A DNA stretch of 64,000 nt from the NCBI RefSeq assembly GCF_002761295.1, contig NZ_CP017881.1, positions 681,087-745,086 of the forward strand, read 5' to 3'. The first letter of the stretch is position 1, and the number at the start of each line of letters is the position of its first letter. The position numbers were made by a program, and so were the translations under genes. Below, one piece after another: positions 26,892 to 36,005 of this stretch. Below the pieces are notes generated by a model. It was given only the letters and a program-made list of their open reading frames with translations, had not been told where the DNA came from and did no database searches. This stretch comes from Methanohalophilus portucalensis (GTDB taxonomy: Archaea; Halobacteriota; Methanosarcinia; Methanosarcinales; Methanosarcinaceae).

Positions 26892-27509
26892 ATGCCACGT
26901 TCGGCCCTGATACTTGCAGGAGGAAAAGGAAAACGGTTTGGTTATAAAGAAAAGGCCCTGATAGAGATTGAAGGAACGCCTGTAATCAGCCGGATAATCA
27001 GCACACTCGAGCCTCTTGTGGATGAAATAATAATATCCCTGCGGGATAAACACCAATATGATTTACTTGCTCCAGTTATGGGAAAATTACCGACGGCTTT
27101 TGACGAGCAGGAAGGTGTCGGCCCCCTTGCAGGCATACTGGCAGGATTAAAAGCTGCCTCTTATGAATATATTTTTGTCACAGCCTGTGATATGCCTTTT
27201 CCTGACCCTAAAATAGTTGAGTTTCTCTTCTCAAGGTCCAAAGGTCACGATTGCGCTCTCATAAAAAGAAAAAACGGCAGTTATGAGCCTCTCTGTGCAG
27301 TTTACAGAGTTTGCCTGCTGATTCCCCTCATTGAAAAGTCGATACGGGATAACAGGTATTTCATTCTGTCACCCGTATTTGAAATGAATGACATGGTTGA
27401 AGTGGATATAGCTGAAATTGAAAAAATGGATCCATTCTTTGCATGCCTCCAAAATATTAATACTCTGGATGACCTCAGGGCAGTCAGGAATGATTTCAAC
27501 GGGTCATAA
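26892..27509 (+). CDS. mobA: Molybdenum cofactor guanylyltransferase
   Basis: Transfers GMP to molybdopterin or tungstopterin, making the dinucleotide cofactor used by formylmethanofuran dehydrogenase and formate dehydrogenase. The 205 residues start SALILAGGKGKRFGYKEKAL, the nucleotidyltransferase signature, and contain TACDMPFPDP (metal-binding Asp). The start at 26892 gives the normal N-terminus. Its last 14 bp overlap the 3' end of the convergent beta-CASP nuclease gene. Confidence 0.88.
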   Translation: MPRSALILAGGKGKRFGYKEKALIEIEGTPVISRIISTLEPLVDEIIISLRDKHQYDLLAPVMGKLPTAFDEQEGVGPLAGILAGLKAASYEYIFVTACDMPFPDPKIVEFLFSRSKGHDCALIKRKNGSYEPLCAVYRVCLLIPLIEKSIRDNRYFILSPVFEMNDMVEVDIAEIEKMDPFFACLQNINTLDDLRAVRNDFNGS

Positions 27510-28737
27510 GGGTTTCACCGGTTGAAGGGGCATAGGCCTCAACACCAATCTCGTCCCGTATCCATTGTGCGAACTCTTCCGCATCATCCCCGTGCATTGT
27601 GTACACGGTTTCAGTTCCCCTGTCGCAAAAGTCCCTTACGAGTTCTTTCAACTCTTTATCCCCGCAATGGGCCGAAAAATCGTATTGCTCCAGTTTGCAT
27701 CTCAGATGTTGTATTCGGTCATTTATTTCGAGAAAACCACTATCAAGAGCAAGTCTGCCATTTGTTCCTTCTACCTGGTATCCCGTAAGCATTACTTTTG
27801 TTTTCGGATCGTCAGCTTTCTTATCCAGATAATGGAGTACAGGACCGCCATTAAGCATTCCCGCAGTTGTTACTATGACCGAACCTTCCAGAGGAATTTT
27901 ATTTCTCTTGTTTCCTTTTACAGTAGTAGCAAAACCAAATGCCTTTTCCAGTTTTTGTGGATCTTTTAGATATTCTGGATGATTCAGCATCTCATCTGTC
28001 ATTGCCACTCCCATGCCATCCACAAAACAGGGAATCTTCTCCGAATGGAGTAACATCATAATTTCCTGTGTCCGTCCAATGGCAAAAGCAGGGATAATGA
28101 CCGTACCACCAATATCAATTGTATCAATAATAGATTCAATAAATGCCTTCTCGATCTCCTGTCGGGGTGGGTGGTCTTCTCCGAAGTATGTGCTCTCTGT
28201 AATCAATATATCCGCATCAGGCATTGTGTCAGCTTTTGATACAAGCCTGGAATCAATGGTACTTATATCACCTGTATAAAGCAGACTTTCTCCTTTTTTA
28301 TCCTCAAGATATATCGATGATGCACCCGGTATGTGCCCTGCACTATAGATCCTGGCAAGATAGTCGTTTGTCCTGACCTCTTCTCCAAAGTGCTTTCTTC
28401 TTGTAATCTGGGAAAGTTTCTGCAAATCTCCTTCATCATACGGTTCGGGTAATCCTCTTCTTTCTGATATTTTTAGTGTGTCCCTGCCCAGGATTTCAGT
28501 AAACCTGGATGTCATATGTGTCATGTACACCTCTGGACTCAGGTCCATGAGGTTGGGAACCGCTCCGCAATGGTCAAGATGGCCGTGGGAGACAAAAATG
28601 CTTTTCGGAAAAATGCCATCTACAGGATAATCAGGCCTGTCTCCCGGTTTGATGCCGTAATCTATCAGGATCTCTTCATTCACCAGAATTGCAGATCGTC
28701 CTACCTCCCTGCAACCCCCCTTAAAATCAATACGCAT
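27496..28737 (-). CDS. Beta-CASP metallo-beta-lactamase ribonuclease (aCPSF2/RNase J class)
   Basis: Zinc-dependent RNA nuclease of 413 residues. HGHLDH (51-56) is the metal motif, followed by YSAGHIPGASSIYL, LYTGDIST, the beta-CASP insert (IIPAFAIGRTQEIM), VIVTTAGMLNGG and a late FSAHCG histidine. There are no N-terminal KH domains, so it is not aCPSF1; length suits aCPSF2 or archaeal RNase J, and the two cannot be separated by eye. GGGGAG stands 8 nt before the ATG at 28737, right after topA's stop, so the two genes are likely co-transcribed. Confidence 0.88.
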   Translation of the reverse strand: MRIDFKGGCREVGRSAILVNEEILIDYGIKPGDRPDYPVDGIFPKSIFVSHGHLDHCGAVPNLMDLSPEVYMTHMTSRFTEILGRDTLKISERRGLPEPYDEGDLQKLSQITRRKHFGEEVRTNDYLARIYSAGHIPGASSIYLEDKKGESLLYTGDISTIDSRLVSKADTMPDADILITESTYFGEDHPPRQEIEKAFIESIIDTIDIGGTVIIPAFAIGRTQEIMMLLHSEKIPCFVDGMGVAMTDEMLNHPEYLKDPQKLEKAFGFATTVKGNKRNKIPLEGSVIVTTAGMLNGGPVLHYLDKKADDPKTKVMLTGYQVEGTNGRLALDSGFLEINDRIQHLRCKLEQYDFSAHCGDKELKELVRDFCDRGTETVYTMHGDDAEEFAQWIRDEIGVEAYAPSTGETLMTR

Positions 28738-28750
28738 AGTTTTCTCCCCT

Positions 28751-30964
28751 TTAATATGCAACTGCTTCCTGCCATCGGATTATTTTACCCAGAGGTATAT
28801 TTGTAGTTTTTGAAATTTCGTTTGCATCTGAATTTTCAAGTTCATCGACAGTTGAAATGCCTGCAGAATTTAGTTTTTCTTCGGTAACTTTCCCGATACC
28901 CGGAATATCACTGATCTTTTCCGGTCGAGGTGTTGCAGCTTTTTCTTTCTTTTGTTCTTCTTTCCATTCAAGGTAGTTACAATAGGGACACCCCAGATCC
29001 CATGCTCTTTTCTTCTGCCCCTTTACTTTTATGTGGTACAGGCTGTGTTTGTCACATGTCTTGTCGGTAACAAGTATATGTCCGCTTTTTGGAAGGGGCA
29101 GGGAAAATGTACAGTCGGGATATCCCTCGCATCCGATAAATCTTGAACCCCGGCGTGAGCGTCGTACGATCAGGTCACAGCCACAATCCGGACATTTGCC
29201 AATGATCTTATCTTTTCTCAGGCCTTCCCTGAGGGATTCGGATATTTTCTCACGGTTATCCTCCAGTTCCTTAAAGACATCTGTCAGCATGTACCTGGAT
29301 TGCTGCAGTACCTTTTCTTCAGATGTATTGCCCTCTGCAATGCGATCCATGTCTTCTTCAAGGGTACTGGTCATGTCTGGTCTGGTAATTGTGGGGGCAT
29401 AATTTTCCAGGCCTTCTACCACCGCATATGCAGTCTGGGTAGGCTGGAGGGGATTGCCATGCACGTATGCTCTTGAGTAAAGTTTGCTTATAATCTCATG
29501 ACGTGTGGCTTTTGTTCCCAAGGCCATGTCTTCCATCATTTTGATAAGTCTTCCCTGACCGTATCTGCCCGGAGGGTTCGTTTCCTTATCAAGCATTTCT
29601 TTATCATTAACAGGAAGTATCTCCCCTTCTTCCAAAGCAGGGAATAATCTATCTTCCGGAGCATTGTAGGGGTAATACCATCTCCATCCTGACTTTACAA
29701 GCCTGGAACCATTTGCCCTGAATTCCTCTTCATTGATATCAAACCTGACTTTCATGGTTTCCCATTCTGCATTTTCGGCAAACGTAGCAAAGAAACGCCT
29801 GACTACAAGTTCATACAGTTTCCATTCATCTTCCTTAAGCTGGGATTTCTTCGCAACTGATGCAGGGAAGATTGGCGGATGGTCTGTAGTTTCTTTCTTT
29901 CCCTTTGTGGGTTTGAGCTCTTTTTTTGCCAACAGCTTTTTTGCATATTCACTGAAATGGCCTTTAGAGAAAATTTCTATCTGTTCCCGCAGGTCAATTG
30001 TTGAGGGATAGACAGTATTGTCGGTCCTGGGGTATGAAATATAACCGTTGGTATAGAGGGATTCTGCTATTCTCATGGCATTGGCCGGGGTAAATCCAAT
30101 CGAGTTGGCAGCCCTTATGAATTCGGTTGTATTGAACGGCGTGGGTGGCTTGTCTTCTTTAGTGGAAGTTTCCAGGGAAGAGACCAGTGCTTCATCACCA
30201 ATAACTCCAAATACCCGGTCTGCTTCTTCCTTTTCCCAGAAGCGGGTTTTCTTATGCCTGATTTTGAAATTTTCTCCGTTTTTAGCCAGGTCTACATATA
30301 TTTCCCAGTAAGGTGTAGGTACAAAAGCTTCTCTCTCTTTTTCTCTGTCCACAATAAGGGCAAGGGTTGGTGACTGTACACGTCCGACCGATAGGAATTG
30401 CTTTCCAAGTCTTCTGGAGGCCAGGGAAATAAAACGTGTGAGACTGGCACCCCATACCAGATCAATCACCTGTCTGGAATGTCCTGCATCTGCGAGATTG
30501 AAATCGATTTTTGTAGTGTTTTCGAATGCTTCCTTGATAGCTGCAGGTGTGATTGCACTGTATACTGCCCTTTCATATTCGATGTTTTCGTTTACTCCCT
30601 TTACGATATTGAGAGCTTCAACACCAATAAGCTCACCTTCCCTATCGTAGTCAGTGGCAATCGTAACCTTTGTTGCTTTTTTACCGAGTTTTTTCAGGGC
30701 GCTCACAATTTTTGCGTGGGTGGGTGTAACAATAAGTTCGGCGTCTACGAGTTCTTTTGCTTCAACCTTCTGCCAGTTATTATATGCGGGAGGGAAATCG
30801 AGCTGGACTATATGTCCGCTAAGCCCGATAACTATGGTTTTTTCATCGTTCCCAAACTCATAGGAGTCAATACCGCTAATCCTTTTTTTCTGCGGCTTTT
30901 TTGGACTGAGAATAGATGCAATTCTTCTTGCTGCAATTTGTTTTTCGGCTATTATCAGGTGCAT
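28751..30964 (-). CDS. topA: DNA topoisomerase I (type IA)
   Basis: Relaxes negative supercoils. The 737 residues contain an N-terminal Toprim domain (LIIAEKQIAARRIA; ATDYDREGELIG), the active-site SYPRTD tyrosine region, a C-terminal pair of zinc-ribbon-like motifs (CPDCGCDL...CEGYPDC, then C...CPYC) and a final helix-hairpin-helix (ISDIPGIGKVTEEKLNSAG), which is an addition typical of archaeal type IA enzymes. It is the first gene of a likely two-gene transcript with the beta-CASP nuclease. Confidence 0.94.
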   Translation of the reverse strand: MHLIIAEKQIAARRIASILSPKKPQKKRISGIDSYEFGNDEKTIVIGLSGHIVQLDFPPAYNNWQKVEAKELVDAELIVTPTHAKIVSALKKLGKKATKVTIATDYDREGELIGVEALNIVKGVNENIEYERAVYSAITPAAIKEAFENTTKIDFNLADAGHSRQVIDLVWGASLTRFISLASRRLGKQFLSVGRVQSPTLALIVDREKEREAFVPTPYWEIYVDLAKNGENFKIRHKKTRFWEKEEADRVFGVIGDEALVSSLETSTKEDKPPTPFNTTEFIRAANSIGFTPANAMRIAESLYTNGYISYPRTDNTVYPSTIDLREQIEIFSKGHFSEYAKKLLAKKELKPTKGKKETTDHPPIFPASVAKKSQLKEDEWKLYELVVRRFFATFAENAEWETMKVRFDINEEEFRANGSRLVKSGWRWYYPYNAPEDRLFPALEEGEILPVNDKEMLDKETNPPGRYGQGRLIKMMEDMALGTKATRHEIISKLYSRAYVHGNPLQPTQTAYAVVEGLENYAPTITRPDMTSTLEEDMDRIAEGNTSEEKVLQQSRYMLTDVFKELEDNREKISESLREGLRKDKIIGKCPDCGCDLIVRRSRRGSRFIGCEGYPDCTFSLPLPKSGHILVTDKTCDKHSLYHIKVKGQKKRAWDLGCPYCNYLEWKEEQKKEKAATPRPEKISDIPGIGKVTEEKLNSAGISTVDELENSDANEISKTTNIPLGKIIRWQEAVAY

Positions 30965-31068
30965 TGAGAATCAGGTTATAAGTTGTTTTTTCTATTATCT
31001 ATAAATATTTCTGTCAAAAGAGTCATTGCATATAAATGTATCTTTCAGCAAATATCAATAACGTAGTC

Positions 31069-31521
31069 TCAATTTATCTTTTTAAATGCCATATCTACCG
31101 CTTCTTTTGCCGAATGGGCAGGGATTGTTCCTTCAATATCCCACTTTGAACAAAGTCTGATGACTGGTTTGCCGTTTTTAATAGACAGTGCTATCTCTGA
31201 TAATGTACCATATTCCCCGCCAACTGCTATAGCCGCATCGCATGAAGCCGCAATGATTGCATTTCTTGCATGTCCCATGTCCGTTACTATGGCGATGTCA
31301 ACATAAGGGTTTGCTTCATTTGCAGAAGGCCCGGGCAGTATTCCAATAGTTTTGCCGCCTTCTTTCTTACATCCCCTGCAGGCAGCTTCCATAACACCTT
31401 TCATGCCACCACAAAGAAGGCAGGCTCTCCGTTTTGCAATCTCCCTTCCCACCTCTTCTGCAAGGCTGTCGATTTCACTGTCGCAGGACCCGGCTCCGAT
31501 AACTCCAATCTGTATCTCCAT
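31069..31521 (-). CDS. LOG-like Rossmann protein (TIGR00725 family)
   Basis: The 150 residues resemble the lysine decarboxylase-like/LOG fold: GVIGAG at the N-terminus, ACLLCGGMKGVMEAA, and AVGGEYGTLSEIALS, a variant of PGGxGTxxE, the phosphoribohydrolase motif. Known relatives remove ribose 5-phosphate from nucleoside monophosphates. The first Gly of the PGG motif is preceded by Val rather than Pro, so activity is uncertain. It follows tsr3 by 14 bp on the same strand. Confidence 0.75.
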   Translation of the reverse strand: MEIQIGVIGAGSCDSEIDSLAEEVGREIAKRRACLLCGGMKGVMEAACRGCKKEGGKTIGILPGPSANEANPYVDIAIVTDMGHARNAIIAASCDAAIAVGGEYGTLSEIALSIKNGKPVIRLCSKWDIEGTIPAHSAKEAVDMAFKKIN

Positions 31522-31535
31522 ATTTTGCCTCCGTC

Positions 31536-32042
31536 TCAGATGTATTCATTCTGGATTTGTATGATGTCTTCACTATTGTTTGCTTTACTATAATCTTCCA
31601 GAGGTTCTCTGTTAAGTTCCAGAAAAGTATGTCCCCATCGGAATTTTGACAGAATATTTTCCGCCTGATCTTTGTTTCCCAGAATATATAAAGCCGCTGC
31701 AAAAGCTTCGACAGAATTCATTTTAAAAGGTTTGCCAAAATTCACCGGATTTGAAGCTAGTAGATAGGGCAACGCACGATGCTGTAACTTGCGGCGCAAC
31801 AGTTTAGGAAAAATTTCTTCCACAGTATTCCAGGAACAGTCAAGGACAATAATGTCTGAAATCTCACCGTCTGCAGGAGAAAGGGCTTTTTCTGCCAGTG
31901 GGTCCAGTAAGATGGATCCCTTTGGGAGTGAATTTATTTTTTCATGCAGTCGGACCAGATCAAATTTTTTGAGTCTTTTACCTGTGCATTTTTTGGGATC
32001 ACATTGACGGGCATGATAAATATGGAGTCTGAATTCTTTCAT
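31536..32042 (-). CDS. Tsr3-type rRNA aminocarboxypropyltransferase (DUF367)
   Basis: Transfers the 3-amino-3-carboxypropyl group of SAM onto a hypermodified uridine in helix 31 of 16S rRNA. The 168 residues show the RLI-like N-terminal beta region ([19 protein letters not shown]), [13 protein letters not shown] and [15 protein letters not shown], all characteristic of Tsr3. It is the first gene after a structured RNA element (32083-32196) on the same strand, and the ATG lies about 40 nt beyond that element's T-run. The next gene is the LOG-like protein. Confidence 0.9.
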   Translation of the reverse strand: MKEFRLHIYHARQCDPKKCTGKRLKKFDLVRLHEKINSLPKGSILLDPLAEKALSPADGEISDIIVLDCSWNTVEEIFPKLLRRKLQHRALPYLLASNPVNFGKPFKMNSVEAFAAALYILGNKDQAENILSKFRWGHTFLELNREPLEDYSKANNSEDIIQIQNEYI

Positions 32043-32082
32043 TCAGGCTATATTATTCATTAATGATACATATTGTTTGTTC

Positions 32083-32196
32083 AAAAAAAGCGTGTGATTC
32101 GGCCGGTTTCGTGCCGGCCAGAATCAACAAAGGTGGTTGTATGATATTTGCTCCCGTAGTTTACGGGGGCGGGCAGACTTGCTAATCTGTCCTACT
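32083..32196 (-). ncRNA. Candidate small RNA with own promoter and terminator hairpin
   Basis: Read on the minus strand this AT-poor island has: a TATA-like box (ATTTAAATAATAG, about 32215-32228) predicting start near 32196; a 7-bp hairpin (32171-32177 with 32186-32192); an 8-bp hairpin (32151-32158 with 32162-32169, 3-nt loop); an accessible segment containing CCACCT; and a GC-rich 11-bp hairpin (32096-32106 with 32114-32125, one bulged base) followed six bases later by seven T residues, the form of an intrinsic terminator. There is no convincing reading frame. It could be a free small RNA of about 110 nt or a 5' leader/attenuator of tsr3. The surrounding 285-bp gap (32043-32327) shows nothing else. 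Confidence 0.65.
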
Positions 32197-32327
32197 ATAA
32201 AATGAGGGTTGTTCTATTATTTAAATGTTAACGGCGAATACTTTGTACAATTCCATTCCTCTTTTTGCATATTTGGGATGTCTTTTTTAGTATAATTAGA
32301 CTTTTCGGAATCCAGGGTATTTTACAA

Positions 32328-33140
32328 TCAAAGATCATTCCTGGTTTTGTCAATAATCCTTGTGCCATATTCAGTTTTTCCATATGTGTATATTTCAAGC
32401 TGATCCTTTTTGATCAGGCAAACAGCACCCTTTGCAGGATTGCTATGGTTATTCAGTGTGGAATGTATTGAAAGTAATTTATTTCCAAACCACCATTTAT
32501 ATCCTGTATCCAGTGAACTATGGGCACGAATAATCATTTGCAGGTCATTAAGGTGCAGAAATCTTTCCACAATGTCAGGGCCAAAGGTCCGTATATCTCT
32601 TCCTCTTATGGAGAAGTTCAGGCCCGGTATCTCAGACGGGTCATTCCAGAGATAATTAAATGAATTTTGTTTTGTGATCGCTGTTGTTTTTATAATATCC
32701 TCGATACCGCCGTGGACGCAGAATATTTTTTTGTTTATTACAGCTGCTACAGGCATTTCTTCAAACACGATATTAGCAAAATTGAACAGCTCACTATCCT
32801 TCAGCTCATCAAAGAATCCACTTTTCTCGTTCATCTGCTTTGTTTCATGATTCCCTCTCAGGAGGAAGACATTTTTTGGTGAGGCAATCTTTAATTCCAA
32901 CAATCTTGAAAGGACTTCTGCAGAATTTCTTCCACGATCTACATAATCTCCCAGGAATATTATATTTGCAGGCTCTAACTCTTCTTTAATTGAAATTGCC
33001 ATGTTCAGGGCTTCAAGGTCCCCATGCAAATCCCCGATTATCATTGTGGGAAGCTCTTTTATTCTTATTACTGCATCTTCTTCCCTGAACAAGTTTCTCG
33101 CATGTGTTAGATTGGCCTGAAATTGTTCGTTCTGGTTCAT
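32328..33140 (-). CDS. PPP-family protein serine/threonine phosphatase
   Basis: Metallophosphoesterase of 270 residues with the complete PPP signature: GDLHGD, GDYVDRG, RGNHE, then a histidine in CVHGGI and RAHSSL near the end. This is the eukaryote-like phosphoprotein phosphatase group, present in Methanosarcinaceae. The ATG at 33140 is chosen over GTG at 33146, both close to a weak GAG ribosome site. The substrate is unknown; it might act opposite kinases such as RIO2. It is divergent from the DUF5518 gene. Confidence 0.88.
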   Translation of the reverse strand: MNQNEQFQANLTHARNLFREEDAVIRIKELPTMIIGDLHGDLEALNMAISIKEELEPANIIFLGDYVDRGRNSAEVLSRLLELKIASPKNVFLLRGNHETKQMNEKSGFFDELKDSELFNFANIVFEEMPVAAVINKKIFCVHGGIEDIIKTTAITKQNSFNYLWNDPSEIPGLNFSIRGRDIRTFGPDIVERFLHLNDLQMIIRAHSSLDTGYKWWFGNKLLSIHSTLNNHSNPAKGAVCLIKKDQLEIYTYGKTEYGTRIIDKTRNDL

Positions 33141-33221
33141 ATCCACTCTCTTTAGACTTCTGTAGAGGAATATTTAAATTGATTCTGGTTGATATGGGGC
33201 TCATATTGATGGAGGCGAAAA

Positions 33222-33566
33222 ATGGGTTTGATTAAAGGTGCCGTCATAGGCTTGATAGTAACATTTGTACTTTATTTAGTTCCGTTTGTAAACATGTTTT
33301 CTCCATTTATAGGCGGCTTTGCAGGAGCTTATTCCGAGGTGCGCTCTGCATGGGATGGCTTTTTAGTAGGCACATTAATGTTCATATTGATGGTGATTCC
33401 CGGTTTTATTCTGGCAGGCTTTGTGGGTTCCCTTTTCCAAAATATACCGGGTTTGATGGCAATTGTAACAGGACTGGGTGCAGGCATGTTCTTCCTGATT
33501 ATGTTGCATACCGGTATAATTGGTATTATTGGAGCAGTTCTCGGTGGGCTGCTGGCTCATGATTAA
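33222..33566 (+). CDS. DUF5518-like membrane protein
   Basis: A 114-residue, very hydrophobic, Gly-rich protein with about four membrane segments (GAVIGLIVTFVLYLVP, a Gly-rich second segment, LMFILMVIPGFILAGF, and a C-terminal GIIGIIGAVLGGLLAHD). DUF5518 proteins are common in haloarchaea and methanogens and have no known function. GGAGG lies 6-7 nt before the ATG. It precedes sfsA by 20 bp. Confidence 0.7.
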   Translation: MGLIKGAVIGLIVTFVLYLVPFVNMFSPFIGGFAGAYSEVRSAWDGFLVGTLMFILMVIPGFILAGFVGSLFQNIPGLMAIVTGLGAGMFFLIMLHTGIIGIIGAVLGGLLAHD

Positions 33567-33586
33567 AAGTATGTCAGATTATTGGT

Positions 33587-34315
33587 ATGTATATGCCTGA
33601 ATCAGAAAAACAGGTGATGCATATTGGATGGGATGCTGAAGCCGTCTTCATCAGCCGTCCCAACCGGTTTGTTGCGATTGTAGATATTCCGTCATCTGGT
33701 ATACAAAACGTGGAGGTCCATGTTCACGACCCCGGAAGGCTGGTTGATCTGCTTTACAGGGAAAACCGGTTACTACTGAAAAAGGCGACAAATCCCCATC
33801 GTAAAACAAAATGGGATCTCATTGCTGCAAAAAAGGATGATGGCTGGGTACTTGTAAATTCTGCATATCATCGCAAGATTGCTGAGTGGGTATTATCGGA
33901 TCCTGATATTAGTCCTCTGGGACAGGTGGATTCAATTTTGCCTGAGCAAAAACTTGGTGAAAGCAGACTGGATTTTCTTGTTTTCAAAGGGGACAAACGT
34001 ATTTGGGTAGAGATTAAAGGGTGTACCCTTGTTAGGGATGAAGTAGCCCTCTTTCCCGATGCTCCTACAACAAGGGGCAAGCGTCACCTTGATGAACTTA
34101 CACTGGCAAAGAGAAACAGGGATCATGCAGCAGTTCTTTTCTTGGTTTTCAGGCCTGATGCAAAATATTTTTCCCCTAACCGGCTAATGGATCCGGGATT
34201 TTACGGGGCATATCAAAAGGCCAGGGAGGCAGGAGTAGATTTTTATCCGCTTCTGTTTACTTTTCGGGAAGGGATTATTTATTTTTATAAGATACTTTCT
34301 TCACATGAAATTTGA
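33587..34315 (+). CDS. sfsA: SfsA-family DNA/RNA nuclease
   Basis: Small nuclease family first seen as a sugar-fermentation stimulator in E. coli. The 242 residues show an OB-like N-terminal half (RFVAIVDI, VHVHDPGRLVDLL) and a PD-(D/E)XK-like half: SRLDFLVF and IWVEIKGCTL supply Asp, Glu and Lys, then FPDAPTTRGKRHLDEL. Start at the ATG 33587; the ATG at 33593 is an alternative. The stop codon abuts an inverted-repeat element. Confidence 0.9.
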   Translation: MYMPESEKQVMHIGWDAEAVFISRPNRFVAIVDIPSSGIQNVEVHVHDPGRLVDLLYRENRLLLKKATNPHRKTKWDLIAAKKDDGWVLVNSAYHRKIAEWVLSDPDISPLGQVDSILPEQKLGESRLDFLVFKGDKRIWVEIKGCTLVRDEVALFPDAPTTRGKRHLDELTLAKRNRDHAAVLFLVFRPDAKYFSPNRLMDPGFYGAYQKAREAGVDFYPLLFTFREGIIYFYKILSSHEI

Positions 34316-34408
34316 ATTGGCTACAAGCCACACTAGATAAAAATTAGTAATGTGCAAGTTGTATGTTCTTTTCAATACACTCAAGAATAAGCATATACAG
34401 AGCCAATT
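34315..34408. mobile_element. Short inverted-repeat element (MITE-like), copy 1
   Basis: AATTGGCT at 34315-34322 is mirrored by AGCCAATT at 34401-34408; extended outward inspection shows the right end, read inward, as AATTGGCTCTGTATATG. The 94-bp unit begins inside the sfsA stop codon. Its ends match those of a 132-bp element at 36404 and an end-like sequence at 35975. No coding sequence is inside. It probably derives from a non-autonomous transposable element; AATT at both tips may be the duplicated target. Confidence 0.5.
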
Positions 34409-34525
34409 ACTTATTTGAGGCTGATTATGTATATGCCAATAATGAGTATATATTTTATGTATAACAAACCATAAATATGGTGTTTACTCTTCTACTTTCT
34501 GCTATATGGGAATCTGTTGGTGTAT

Positions 34526-35158
34526 ATGGATAAAAATATTATTGAATACAGGGACCTTAGCATTATTCATTCGCATCAGAAGGTTCTGGAGAATTTCAAT
34601 CTTACAATAAATGAAGGTGAAAAAGTTCTAATCAGGGGGAAATCCGGAACCGGTAAATCCACCCTTTTCCTGTGTCTGCTGGGATTGATGCGTCCTTCAG
34701 GTGGGGATGTTTATTTTAAGGATTTGCCGGTTAATGGTAATTCTGTTTCTCTTGTGCGTACAAAAGTAGCCTATGTTCCCCAGAATGTTGATGTTGGAAG
34801 AGATAGTGTAAACGAGTTCTTTGACACTATATTCTCCTATAATGCCGTTGGGTTTACTCCTTCTTTTGAAAAAATCCAAAGGTTGCTTGAATGGTTTGAA
34901 CTTGATGATTCCATTCTCAAAAAAGAATTCAAATCTCTCTCTGGAGGGGAAAAACAGCGTATTGTACTCATTTTGTCTCTACTTCTGGAAAGAAATGTAT
35001 TATTGCTTGATGAACCCACTTCTTCCCTCGATTCTTCATTAAAATCAAAGGTAGTTGACTATTTTGTCAATGACCCTTCATTAACAGTAGTTGTCATTTC
35101 ACACGATCCCCAGTGGGAAAAAGAAGGTTTGCGTGTTGTGGATATTCCAAACAAATGA
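34526..35158 (+). CDS. fetA: ABC transporter ATPase, FetA type
   Basis: ATP-binding subunit, 210 residues, with Walker A GKSGTGKS (38-45), Q-loop region VAYVPQNV, signature LSGGEKQR, Walker B VLLLDEPTSSLD and the switch His in VISHD. Pairing with an UPF0014-type permease identifies the FetAB/YbbLM class, implicated in iron export and peroxide resistance in E. coli. The ATG at 34526 follows a weak GGTG. The gene sits between two short inverted-repeat elements. Confidence 0.85.
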   Translation: MDKNIIEYRDLSIIHSHQKVLENFNLTINEGEKVLIRGKSGTGKSTLFLCLLGLMRPSGGDVYFKDLPVNGNSVSLVRTKVAYVPQNVDVGRDSVNEFFDTIFSYNAVGFTPSFEKIQRLLEWFELDDSILKKEFKSLSGGEKQRIVLILSLLLERNVLLLDEPTSSLDSSLKSKVVDYFVNDPSLTVVVISHDPQWEKEGLRVVDIPNK

Positions 35159-35167
35159 GGTGCATAG

Positions 35168-35968
35168 ATGGCAGAAATTAACGTAATTCAAAACATCGGT
35201 GTTTCCGGATTCATATTCTGCGCCTTGTTGCTTATTCTTCCCTTTCTGGTAAGTTATTATTTCAAATTGGGTATCATAAAGAAAAGTGTCATTATCGTAT
35301 CGCGGATGTCTTTCCAGTTATTCCTGATAGGGCTTCTGCTTACCGTAGTTTTTGATATTAATAACCCGCTTATTAACGTTTTATGGGTATTTGTAATGCT
35401 GTTCTTTGCGACATATACCATACTCGAAGGAACAGAGTTCAAGACAGGACCTTTTCTTCCCACAATGCTGATCCTTTTTTCCATTGCAAACATACTGGTT
35501 CTGTTTTATTTTACCGGTTTTATCATAAAACTTGATGATATCTTTGAAGCTCGCTACCTCATACCCATTGCAGGTATGCTTATGGGTAACTCCTTGCGTG
35601 CAAATATTGTTGCATTGAACGATTTTTATCAAGATGTAAAGAACAATGAGCAACGTTACCTGTACAGGCTTTGTGTTGGTGCATCCAGGAAAGAAGCCTT
35701 ATTTCCCTATATGCAAAGGAGTATGCTATCTTCTCTCAAACCGACTCTTGCCAACATGGCAACAATGGGTATAGTATTCCTGCCGGGTATGATGACCGGT
35801 CAGATATTGGGGGGAGTGAATCCCATACTGGCTATCAAATACCAGATAACCATAATGGTAGCTATTTTTGTAACTACTGTGCTGGGTGTCCTGGTTTGTG
35901 TGATTGTAGTCGTGGAGAAAGGCTTTGATGATTATGACCTGATGGTCGAAGATATTAAAAAAGTATGA
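35168..35968 (+). CDS. fetB: ABC transporter permease, FetB/UPF0014 type
   Basis: Integral membrane subunit, 266 residues, with about seven spans. Hallmarks are SFQLFLIGLLL, IPIAGMLMGNSLRANIVAL and MGIVFLPGMMTGQILGGVNP, conserved in the UPF0014 permeases. It begins 9 bp after fetA. Iron is the likely substrate by family, but other metals are possible. The stop is followed closely by an inverted-repeat end (35975). Confidence 0.87.
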   Translation: MAEINVIQNIGVSGFIFCALLLILPFLVSYYFKLGIIKKSVIIVSRMSFQLFLIGLLLTVVFDINNPLINVLWVFVMLFFATYTILEGTEFKTGPFLPTMLILFSIANILVLFYFTGFIIKLDDIFEARYLIPIAGMLMGNSLRANIVALNDFYQDVKNNEQRYLYRLCVGASRKEALFPYMQRSMLSSLKPTLANMATMGIVFLPGMMTGQILGGVNPILAIKYQITIMVAIFVTTVLGVLVCVIVVVEKGFDDYDLMVEDIKKV

Positions 35969-35974
35969 TTAAAA

Positions 35975-36005
35975 GGCTCTGTAGAATTCATCATTTGAAT
36001 AATTA
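35975..36005. repeat. Inverted-repeat end related to the MITE-like family
   Basis: GGCTCTGTAGAATTCATCAT begins at 35975, 7 bp after the fetB stop. It matches the inward reading of the right end of the 36404 element (GGCTTTGTAGAAATCCTCAT), 16 of 20 positions. No clear partner end is seen before the next gene, so it is probably a solitary or decayed end. The rest of the gap to 36190 is AT-rich; I see nothing else in it. Confidence 0.4.

Noticed and set aside
30398-30967. A 189-codon frame antisense to topA
   Set aside because: Cysteine- and phenylalanine-rich translation typical of antisense shadows; topA is unambiguous on the other strand.
32141-32185. A 14-codon frame on the plus strand preceded by AAAGGTGG
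   Set aside because: It has an attractive ribosome-site-like sequence, but there is no downstream gene on that strand and the region is better explained as hairpins of a minus-strand RNA with a terminator.
32171-32192. A tRNA-Ser(GCU)-like anticodon arm
   Set aside because: The loop is eight bases instead of seven and no D-arm, T-arm or acceptor stem could be found around it on either strand.
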